Shown here: piece by piece, positions 1 to 5,319 of the stretch
Position numbering within the stretch: the first letter of the stretch is position 1
How the letters are laid out: each line of letters opens with the position of its first letter
Assembly: GCA_025936015.1 (NCBI GenBank)
Contig: JAICUE010000218.1
Span: 1-5,319 of the forward strand
Direction: 5' to 3'
Origin: Gemmatimonadaceae bacterium
GTDB lineage: Bacteria > Gemmatimonadota > Gemmatimonadetes > Gemmatimonadales > Gemmatimonadaceae
DNA: 5,319 nucleotides
Made by a program: the position numbers and the translations under genes
The notes under the pieces: generated by a model
What the model was told of the DNA's origin: nothing
What the model saw: the letters and a program-made list of their open reading frames with translations, nothing else
Database searches by the model: none

Positions 1-114
1 GACATCAACCCCGACGACATCGAATCGCTCGTCGTCCTCAAGGGTCCCGAGGCGTCCGCGCTCTACGGCATCGACGCGGCCAATGGCGCGATCGTCATCA
101 CGACCAAGCGCGGC
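1..114 (+). other. SusC/RagA plug-end signature region
   Basis: Window codons 1-38 hold the conserved junction between plug and barrel that defines the SusC/RagA subfamily of TonB-dependent receptors. The order is a DIES-type acidic start, VLKGPEASALYG, and ANGAIVITTKRGK. This variant has KGPEASALYG where many Bacteroides SusC proteins have KDASATAIYG. It identifies the partial gene although its N-terminus is missing. Confidence 0.9.
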
Positions 115-2394
115 AAGGTCGGCGGAGGGCTCGAGTACAACGACGCCTTTACCGTCGCGACCCCGCGCGCGAAGCCGGAAATCCAGCGCGTCTATGGCCC
201 GAACAACCTCTCGACCACCAACTTCACCTACTTCGGCGATCCATACCCGGACACGACGACGTTCTACGACAACATCGACGGGTTCTTCAGAACCGCGTTC
301 ACGCAGAAGCACAATCTCGCATTCAGCGGGGCGGCGGCGGACAACAAGATCAACTACCGCATCTCGACGGGACTGACGCGCGAGGAAGGGGTGGTGCCGA
401 ATTCGGAGCTCAACAAGGTGAACCTCACCGGCGCATCGCAGGTGCAGGTCCTTCCATCGCTCCGGGCTGACCTCTCGAGGGCCTACACGAACGCGGCGAA
501 CAACCAGTCGCTCAAGGGAGACGGCGGCCCGCTCCTTGGCCTGCTGCTCTGGCCATCGAACGACAACGCGAAGAATTATCTCACCGCCGCCGGCACCCGC
601 CGCCGGTTGACGGGTACCCTCGCGTCGGCGGAAATCGACAACCCGTACTTCAGCGTCAACAAGAACGAGAACAACACCCACACCAATCGCATCATCGCCA
701 ATCTTGGCCTGACGTTCGCCCCGGTCACATGGGGAAACCTCAAGACCAACATCGGGGTGGACAGCTACACCAATGAGAACACGATCCTCCGGCACCCCGA
801 GAGTGAGCTCGGTTTCCAGTACAACGGGGTACTCGACCAGGCAGCCGACATCACGCGCAACATCAACGCGCAGACGCTGCTGAACTTCAACAGCTACAGT
901 ATCTGGAGAGGACTCTCGATCAGCGGGTTCCTCGGCAACCAGATCTCGGATGCGAAGTCCACGACGGATGCACTGAAGGGCCAGGACTTTCTCGACCTGA
1001 ACTTCGTCTCGATCAACAACACGAACCTTCGCATCGGCCGCACGACGATCGCGCAGCGCCGCCTGCTCAGTGGTTTCGGCAGCGCAACGCTCGATTTCAA
1101 CGACTACCTCTACGTCACGGCCACCGGACGCAACGACTGGACGTCGACGATCCCGAAGGAGCGCAACTCCTTCTTCTATCCGTCGCTCTCCGGCAGCTTC
1201 ATCTTCTCCGACGCGTTTCCTAGCGTGGGTCAGTACATGACCGGCAAGCTGCGCGCGGCTTACGCCGAGGTCGGCAAGGACGCGCGTCCCTACGCGTACC
1301 GACCGTCGCTCGAGTTCAAGACGACGTCGAACGGCGGCTTCGGTTACGGGTTCACCGGCCCGAACTACGGTCTGAAACCCGAATTCGCCCGCTCCTACGA
1401 GCTCGGCACCGAGTTGAGCTTCCTCAAGGATCGCCTCGGCGTCGACGCGACGGTTTATCGAAAGCAGACGAAGGACCAGATTGTCAACGATATCCGCGGC
1501 AGCTACGCGACCGGCTTCGTCCTGTTCAACCTGAACGGCGCGGTCACCCGCAACACGGGTCTCGAGCTCACGGTGCGCGGAACGCCGATCCAGACTCCGC
1601 GCCTGTCGTGGGACATCCTGGCGAACTTCGACCGGTCGCATGGCAAGGTGCTCTCGCTGCCGCACTCGCTGCCCGAGTCCTATGTCTCCGACACCTTCCT
1701 CTACGGCTTCGTGCGCAACGGGACCGCGGCCGGAATGTCGACGGAGTCGCTCACCGGCCGGTTCTATCTCCGGAACAAGGACGGGAAGCTTCTCATCGAC
1801 CCGACGACCGGCCTGCCCGTCATTTCGGGCAGCTATATCGATCACGGGTATGATCGGCACCCGGACTTCACCCTCGGCCTGTCGAACACCGTCAAGTACG
1901 ACCGCTTCTCGCTCAGCATGCTGCTCGATTTCCGCAAGGGCGGCGACGTGTTCGACGCGACCGATCATTACCTGACGACGCATGGTCTCAGCATGCGGAC
2001 GCTCGATCGCTACCAGCCGCGAGTGATCGACGGCGTTCTCCAGGACGGCAAGGAAAATTCGAACAACCCGACGATCAACAACATCGTCGTCACGCCGGCA
2101 TCGCAGACGGGGTACTACAGCGGGATGAGCGAAGAGCTCTTCATCGAGCAGAACATCAACTGGGTTCGCCTGAAGGACGTGACGCTCAGCTATTCGCTTC
2201 CCGAGCAGCTGGCAAAGAATGCGAGCGTGTTCGTGAGCGGGAACGACCTGTTCCTGATCACCAACTACACGGGGCTCGATCCGATCGTGAACGGCAACTC
2301 GGCGGCGGTGGGCGGTTCCAGCGGCGTCGGTATCGATTATGGCAATTTCCCGGTTCCCCGCTCGTTCAGCTTCGGAATCAGGGCGGCGTTCTGA
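1..2394 (+). CDS. SusC/RagA-family TonB-dependent outer-membrane receptor, 3' part (N-terminus outside window)
   Basis: The frame is open from the first base and gives 797 residues; numbering here counts from window codon 1. Codons 1-38 carry the end of the plug domain and the SusC/RagA signature: NPDDIESLVVLKG, then ALYG, AANGAIVITTKRGK. The rest is an outer-membrane beta-barrel with familiar SusC landmarks: NPYFSVNKNENN near codon 214, RLKDVTLSYSLP at 723-734, NDLFLITNYTGLDP at 748-761, and a C-terminal strand ending in phenylalanine (RSFSFGIRAAF), the usual signal for barrel assembly. Full-length family members are about 1000 residues, so some 200 or more, including the signal peptide, regulatory-like domain and TonB box, lie upstream. 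The GTG at 391 is internal and is not a start. By family, it imports a ligand delivered by a SusD partner, powered by TonB-ExbBD. The SusD-like gene follows after 59 bases, supporting one operon. The substrate is unknown. The family call is firm. Confidence 0.96.
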   Translation, partial: DINPDDIESLVVLKGPEASALYGIDAANGAIVITTKRGKVGGGLEYNDAFTVATPRAKPEIQRVYGPNNLSTTNFTYFGDPYPDTTTFYDNIDGFFRTAFTQKHNLAFSGAAADNKINYRISTGLTREEGVVPNSELNKVNLTGASQVQVLPSLRADLSRAYTNAANNQSLKGDGGPLLGLLLWPSNDNAKNYLTAAGTRRRLTGTLASAEIDNPYFSVNKNENNTHTNRIIANLGLTFAPVTWGNLKTNIGVDSYTNENTILRHPESELGFQYNGVLDQAADITRNINAQTLLNFNSYSIWRGLSISGFLGNQISDAKSTTDALKGQDFLDLNFVSINNTNLRIGRTTIAQRRLLSGFGSATLDFNDYLYVTATGRNDWTSTIPKERNSFFYPSLSGSFIFSDAFPSVGQYMTGKLRAAYAEVGKDARPYAYRPSLEFKTTSNGGFGYGFTGPNYGLKPEFARSYELGTELSFLKDRLGVDATVYRKQTKDQIVNDIRGSYATGFVLFNLNGAVTRNTGLELTVRGTPIQTPRLSWDILANFDRSHGKVLSLPHSLPESYVSDTFLYGFVRNGTAAGMSTESLTGRFYLRNKDGKLLIDPTTGLPVISGSYIDHGYDRHPDFTLGLSNTVKYDRFSLSMLLDFRKGGDVFDATDHYLTTHGLSMRTLDRYQPRVIDGVLQDGKENSNNPTINNIVVTPASQTGYYSGMSEELFIEQNINWVRLKDVTLSYSLPEQLAKNASVFVSGNDLFLITNYTGLDPIVNGNSAAVGGSSGVGIDYGNFPVPRSFSFGIRAAF

Positions 2395-2453
2395 GGTGGA
2401 AGTCGCCTCTCAGGAAACGCCGTCCCACCCAAACCGCTGACTGAAGAATTCCA
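2395..2453 (+). promoter_or_regulatory. susC-susD intercistronic gap with an A-rich, non-Shine-Dalgarno leader
   Basis: These 59 bases separate the receptor stop (2392-2394) from the SusD-like ATG (2454). I see no promoter-like pair of boxes and no strong terminator, which fits read-through transcription of an operon. Just before the ATG is TGAAGAATTCCA. It has an A-rich patch but no GGAGG-like sequence, so initiation probably does not rest on a canonical Shine-Dalgarno pairing. Weak or absent Shine-Dalgarno sites are common in Bacteroidota; applying that to this organism is inference. Confidence 0.5.
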
Positions 2454-4031
2454 ATGAAGAAACGATACGCAGCTTTGCTCCTCTGCACGTTCGGCATCCT
2501 CTCCGGATGCGAGAAGTTCCTCGACGTGAATGACAACCCTAACGGTCCGCAGAGCGTGTCGGCGAATCTGTATCTCCCGCCGATGCTGCACTGGATGGTC
2601 ACGACCCCGTTCTACGACGGCCGCTACATCGGCCGCTACACGCAGGAGTGGATGTTGGGCGGCACATCGCTGTCCAACTACGACCGCATGGGGTACGACG
2701 ATGCCAGTGACGCCGGCGGTGAGCAGTGGAAGGCGGCCTACTGGGAGCTCGGCCAGAATCTCATCGACATGAACACGAAGGCGGAGGCCGAGCAGCGCTG
2801 GGACCTCCTCGGCGTCGGCGAGATTCTCAAGGCGTGGGGCTGGGAGGCGACGACGGACCTCCATGGTGAGATCATCATCAAGGAGGCGTTCGAGCCCGGA
2901 CGCTTCAGCTTCGATTATGACCCGCAGTCGCTCGCGTACAGCGAGGTCCAGCGGCTGCTCCGCGATGCGATCACCAACCTGAAGCGGACCGACGGCGCCG
3001 TTGATCAGACGTACCTCGCCCGCGGCGATCATATCTACAACGGCGATCGCACGAAGTGGTTGAAGTTCGCGTACGGCATGCTCGCGATCAACGCAAATCA
3101 TTACACCGATCGGCCGTCGCAGTACGACCCGGCGAAAGTCATCGCCTGGGTCGACAGCTCGTTCACGAGCAACGCCGATGATGCTCTGCTGACATACCCG
3201 AACACCAACAACGACGACATCAACTTCCTCGGCCGGACGCGCGGAAACTTCAATGCCTACCGCCAGACCCAATTCGGGGTCTGGTTGATGGATGGCACTG
3301 ACTTCGGCGTCGTTGATCCGCGCCTGACCCGCATGCTTTCGCCCTCGCCCGACAGCGTCTGGCGCGGTCTCGACATCAACATCCCGAACTACAACAATCT
3401 CCCCGCAACCCAGATCCCGATGAATTTTTACGGGTACGCGGGCAGCGGTGGCGTTGGCCTGCCAGGTCGCTACTTCTTCGACGACAAGGCGAAGATGCCG
3501 GCGATGACCTATTCCGAGCTGCAGTTCGTGAAGGCAGAGGCCGCGTACCTGATGGGCGACAAGGCGACCGCGCTCGACGCGTACACCAAGGGCGTTTCGT
3601 CGCACCTCGATTTCGTCAACGCGCGGAACAGCGATGACAACCAAACGCCGCCGCAGATCACCGCGGCGGAGAAAGCTGCCTTCCTCGCGTCACCGGCGAT
3701 CATCCCGACTGATCCGAACAGCCTGACGCTGACGCAGATCATGTCCCAGAAGTGGATCGCGCTGTGGGGCTGGGGACATGACGAGATGTGGATGGATATG
3801 CGACGGTACCACTACACGGACCTCGACCCGGTCACCGGCGAGCAGATCTACCCGAATTTCGAGATTCCGAAGAGCCTCACCGCCAACAATGCGGGGAAGC
3901 CGGTGCAGCGACTGCGGCCGCGCTACAACTCGGAATATGTGTGGAACCTTCCGGCACTCACGGCGATTGGCGCCGACAAGCCGGAGTGGATCACGAAGCC
4001 CCTCTGGATCATCGACCCCTCCCAGCCATGA
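2454..4031 (+). CDS. SusD-like (SusD/RagB family) surface lipoprotein
   Basis: A complete 525-residue protein of typical SusD length. The ATG at 2454 is chosen because it gives a lipoprotein signal: basic MKKR, a hydrophobic run, then lipobox LSGC with the lipidated Cys at residue 19. The mature start CEKFLDVNDNPNGP is the classic start of the SusD-like_2 type. Further family landmarks are EILKAWGWEATTDLHGEI (123-140), IYNGDRTKWLKFAYGML (194-210), MTYSELQFVKAEAAYLMGD (351-369, a TPR-like helical part), QKWIALWGWGHDEMWMDMRR (432-451) and RLRPRYNSEYVWN near 487-499. By family, it sits on the outer leaflet of the outer membrane, caps the SusC barrel and captures the ligand. It lies between its SusC partner and the coupled lipoprotein gene. 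The ligand cannot be told from sequence; SusD-like proteins bind glycans, peptides or other polymers. A long opposite-strand open frame over this gene is a GC-driven shadow. Confidence 0.95.
   Translation: MKKRYAALLLCTFGILSGCEKFLDVNDNPNGPQSVSANLYLPPMLHWMVTTPFYDGRYIGRYTQEWMLGGTSLSNYDRMGYDDASDAGGEQWKAAYWELGQNLIDMNTKAEAEQRWDLLGVGEILKAWGWEATTDLHGEIIIKEAFEPGRFSFDYDPQSLAYSEVQRLLRDAITNLKRTDGAVDQTYLARGDHIYNGDRTKWLKFAYGMLAINANHYTDRPSQYDPAKVIAWVDSSFTSNADDALLTYPNTNNDDINFLGRTRGNFNAYRQTQFGVWLMDGTDFGVVDPRLTRMLSPSPDSVWRGLDINIPNYNNLPATQIPMNFYGYAGSGGVGLPGRYFFDDKAKMPAMTYSELQFVKAEAAYLMGDKATALDAYTKGVSSHLDFVNARNSDDNQTPPQITAAEKAAFLASPAIIPTDPNSLTLTQIMSQKWIALWGWGHDEMWMDMRRYHYTDLDPVTGEQIYPNFEIPKSLTANNAGKPVQRLRPRYNSEYVWNLPALTAIGADKPEWITKPLWIIDPSQP
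4028..4031 (+). promoter_or_regulatory. ATGA stop/start overlap (translational coupling)
   Basis: The ATG of the third gene (4028-4030) shares bases with the TGA stop of the SusD-like gene (4029-4031). The bases before it, CCCCTCCCAGCC, contain nothing resembling a Shine-Dalgarno site. Ribosomes terminating on the SusD-like gene probably re-initiate here, tying the amounts of the two lipoproteins together. The overlap is directly visible; coupling is inferred. Confidence 0.8.
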
Positions 4032-4804
4032 ACCGACATCTCAGCTTCGCGGCGCTCGCGTGCGCCGCGCTCCTCTCGGCGTGTGGCAAGGATGCCGTCA
4101 AGGAGATCACCGGCCCGGTACCCGGGTCGCAGATCAAGTTCTTCAACTTCGCGGTCGGTGCGCCTGGAGTGAACTTCTATGCGAACACGACCAAAATGAC
4201 GGCGATCGGTACCGCCAGCGGCACCGAGTCCACCCTCGGCACGGGCTACGGTAGCGCCGGTGCGAGCGGGTTGTACACCGCGATCACCCCGGGGCAGTAC
4301 GATTTAGCCGCGAAGACCCCAGCGGCGTCCGATACCGGCGCCGCGGTCTCCGAGGTTTCGATGACACTCGAGGCGGGGAAGCAGTACTCGTACTACCAAA
4401 GTGGCCTGTACAACAGCACGACGAAAACGGCCGATTCGTTCGTGATCGAGGACGACATCCCGACCCGAATTGACTACTCGATCGCGGATGTCCGATTCGT
4501 GAACGCAGTCTCGAATGCGACGGGCCCGATCGTCCTCTACGTGACCAACACCGACACCGCTGCGCACATGCCGGAGACGGCAATCGGCACGGGTGTCGGC
4601 TACAAGTCGGCCAGCGCATTCACCGCGCTTCCAGAGGGAGCCTACAACATCAGTGCACGTTACGTGGGCTCGAGCACGAACATCGTCACTCGCAACGGCC
4701 TCGGGTTCAACGGCGGGCGCGTCTACACCATCACGATTCGCGGCGATGCGACTTCATCGGCAAGCGCCACGAAGCCCGCGCTGGATTTTACCTCCAACCG
4801 CTGA
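4028..4804 (+). CDS. DUF4397-type two-domain lipoprotein, coupled to the SusD-like gene
   Basis: A 258-residue protein. The ATG at 4028 is chosen because it starts a clean lipoprotein signal: MNRH, a hydrophobic Ala/Leu-rich segment, then lipobox LLSAC with Cys at residue 19. In-frame upstream starts would run through the SusD-like gene and bury this signal. The mature part is two related beta-rich units. Unit 1 (about 34-126) has IKFFNFAVGAPGVNFYANT, GLYTAITPGQYDLAAK and LEAGKQYSYYQSG. Unit 2 (about 151-240) has VRFVNAVSNATGPIVLYVTN, FTALPEGAYNISARYVG and NGGRVYTITIRG. This pattern (R/K-F-x-N-A start, Y/F-x-x-L/I-x-x-G-x-Y hairpin, G-K/R-x-Y-T end) matches DUF4397 as I know it. DUF4397 has no established biochemical function. 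Lipidation, the ATGA overlap and the position behind SusCD suggest a surface-exposed accessory or ligand-binding subunit, comparable in place to SusE/SusF; that is inference. No catalytic motif was seen. Confidence 0.85.
   Translation: MNRHLSFAALACAALLSACGKDAVKEITGPVPGSQIKFFNFAVGAPGVNFYANTTKMTAIGTASGTESTLGTGYGSAGASGLYTAITPGQYDLAAKTPAASDTGAAVSEVSMTLEAGKQYSYYQSGLYNSTTKTADSFVIEDDIPTRIDYSIADVRFVNAVSNATGPIVLYVTNTDTAAHMPETAIGTGVGYKSASAFTALPEGAYNISARYVGSSTNIVTRNGLGFNGGRVYTITIRGDATSSASATKPALDFTSNR
4127..4747 (+). repeat. Tandem duplication of a DUF4397-like unit within the lipoprotein
   Basis: Two diverged protein-level copies lie at residues 34-126 (4127-4405) and 151-240 (4478-4747). They align at three blocks: IKFFNFAV with VRFVNAVS, GLYTAITPGQYDLAAK with SAFTALPEGAYNISAR, and AGKQYSYYQSG with GGRVYTITIRG. 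A linker of about 24 residues (TTKTADSFVIEDDIPTRIDY region) joins them. At DNA level the copies are too diverged to count as a recent repeat. The alignment was made by eye. Confidence 0.65.
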
Positions 4805-4840
4805 TTCCGGCCGCCTGACAGACAGCAGGTCGACACATGG

Positions 4841-4880
4841 CAGTAAAGCAGAAGCGCCCCCGGTCATCGACCGGGGGCGC
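4841..4880 (-). terminator. Strong 12-bp hairpin between convergent genes, rpsA terminator
   Basis: GCGCCCCCGGTC (4854-4865) and GACCGGGGGCGC (4869-4880) pair perfectly over 12 bp around a three-base loop, ATC. Read on the minus strand, the stem starts 25 bases beyond the rpsA stop and is followed by T-rich TTCTGCTTTACTG (4853 down to 4841), giving the order expected of an intrinsic terminator for rpsA. On the plus strand, the stem lies 49 bases past the lipoprotein stop and is followed by GTCTGCGTAT, with no T run. It may still slow or stop plus-strand transcripts, but less certainly. Confidence 0.8.
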
Positions 4881-4905
4881 GTCTGCGTATAGCGTCAGGC
4901 GCTCG

Positions 4906-5319
4906 TCAGATCGGGCCGAGGCCCTGCTCCTCTTCCATCGGGATGATCTTCGACGGCGTCTCCGGACGGGGCGGCTGCTCCTCCGGAATGTTCGTCACCG
5001 TCAGCACGATGCGGCGATGGATCGGATCCACCTCGAGCACGCGCATGTCGAAGTTCATGCCTTCGTAGGCGACGTCGGCCGGGCTCGTGATCGCCTTGGT
5101 CGTCGGCAGCTGCGAGATCGGAACGAAACCTTCGATGTCGTTGCCGATGTCGACGACGACGCCCTTGTCCATCAGGCGAACGACCTTGCCCGAGATGTCG
5201 GTGCCGACCGGATAAGTCTCACCGATCTTGAGCCACGGATCTTCCTCTGCCTGCTTGAGGCCGAGGCTGATGCGCTTGTTGTCGCTGTCGATGTTGAGGA
5301 TCACGACGTCGACCGCGTC
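4906..5319 (-). CDS. rpsA: 30S ribosomal protein S1, C-terminal part (5' end outside window)
   Basis: The minus-strand frame is open to the window edge and gives 137 residues; the GTG at 5304 is internal. Residues 1-29 are the end of one S1 (OB-fold) domain, with the typical VVILNIDSDNKRISLGLKQ and then EEDPW, which joins repeats in ribosomal S1. Residues 33-111 are a last S1 domain: GKVVRLMDKGVVVDIG, IEGFVPISQL, then FDMRVLEVDPIHRRIVLTV. A Pro/Glu-rich tail follows (EEQPPRPETP to MEEEQGLGPI). S1 helps the 30S subunit bind and unfold mRNA. The KRISLGLKQ-to-DPW junction favours S1 over single-domain S1 proteins or PNPase. The last domain lacks the usual FGAF-type aromatics (here KGVVV) and the His of HIS (here PIS), so it is probably a weak RNA binder. 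It ends in a convergent arrangement with the uptake operon and is probably unrelated in function. Confidence 0.87.
   Translation of the reverse strand, partial: DAVDVVILNIDSDNKRISLGLKQAEEDPWLKIGETYPVGTDISGKVVRLMDKGVVVDIGNDIEGFVPISQLPTTKAITSPADVAYEGMNFDMRVLEVDPIHRRIVLTVTNIPEEQPPRPETPSKIIPMEEEQGLGPI

Noticed and set aside
83..376. A small Arg/Ser/Thr-rich open frame inside the receptor
   Set aside because: It is an out-of-frame reading of the SusC-like gene. The composition is typical of a shifted frame in GC-rich DNA and there is no ribosome-binding site.
1608..1975. Two overlapping small plus-strand frames within the receptor's barrel region
   Set aside because: Both are Arg/Pro/Ser-rich shadow frames over well-conserved SusC sequence, with no independent support.
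2391..2413. Possible small hairpin CTGAGG...CTCTCAG at the receptor stop codon
   Set aside because: It has only five Watson-Crick pairs plus a wobble around a loop of about 11 bases, with no T tract. This is too weak to call a terminator or attenuator by eye.
2337..3644. A 435-codon open frame on the minus strand opposite the SusD-like gene
   Set aside because: Its translation is rich in Val, Arg, Ala and Glu with no recognisable domain, and it lies wholly over a gene of clear family identity. In GC-rich DNA the antisense frame of a real gene often stays open.
3788..4027. Upstream in-frame extension of the DUF4397-type gene (start at 3788)
   Set aside because: The extension lies inside the SusD-like coding region, encodes low-complexity sequence unlike any domain, and would place the clear lipoprotein signal peptide in mid-protein. 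The ATG at 4028 explains the lipobox.
3778..4254. A 158-codon plus-strand frame spanning the end of the SusD-like gene and the start of the lipoprotein gene
   Set aside because: It has out-of-frame composition (Arg, Ser, Thr, Pro-rich) and crosses two genes that are each better supported.
4593..4892. A 99-codon plus-strand frame running through the intergenic hairpin
   Set aside because: It overlaps the lipoprotein gene out of frame and ends in the terminator stem; its composition is that of a shifted frame.

Overview
The window looks like chromosomal DNA from a GC-rich (roughly 60% or more by eye) Gram-negative bacterium of the Bacteroidota/Gemmatimonadota (FCB) kind. It carries the SusC/SusD outer-membrane nutrient-uptake pair that characterises this group. 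The last domain of its ribosomal protein S1 also has the diverged sequence (DKGVVVDIG, then EGFVP) that I associate with FCB S1 proteins. High GC together with SusC/SusD makes Gemmatimonadota my first guess, with a GC-rich Bacteroidota or Rhodothermota-type organism as the alternative. This assignment is inference.

Layout: (1) positions 1-2394, plus strand, hold the 3' part of a SusC/RagA-type TonB-dependent receptor. The window opens inside the plug domain, so the signal peptide, the usual carboxypeptidase-regulatory-like domain and most of the plug lie upstream. (2) After a 59-base gap, 2454-4031 encodes a complete SusD-like lipoprotein. (3) 4028-4804 overlaps the susD-like stop codon by four bases (ATGA). 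It encodes a 258-residue lipoprotein built of two DUF4397-like beta-sandwich repeats. (4) On the minus strand, 4906-5319 is the C-terminal end of 30S ribosomal protein S1 (rpsA). It converges on the uptake operon, and a strong 12-bp hairpin (4854-4880) lies between the two.

How it works together: the receptor and the SusD-like lipoprotein should form the usual 'pedal-bin' complex, in which a beta-barrel in the outer membrane is capped by a surface lipoprotein that captures substrate for TonB-powered import. The third gene occupies the place where SusE/SusF-type surface-binding lipoproteins sit in Bacteroidota loci, and it is probably co-translated with the SusD-like gene. Its role as an accessory surface binding protein is a hypothesis from position, lipobox and fold type. 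No glycoside hydrolase, peptidase, sensor or sigma/anti-sigma gene lies in the window, so the substrate cannot be inferred. No RNA gene, CRISPR array, insertion sequence or long DNA repeat was seen. This is largely an ordinary region; the least conventional element is the coupled DUF4397-type lipoprotein.
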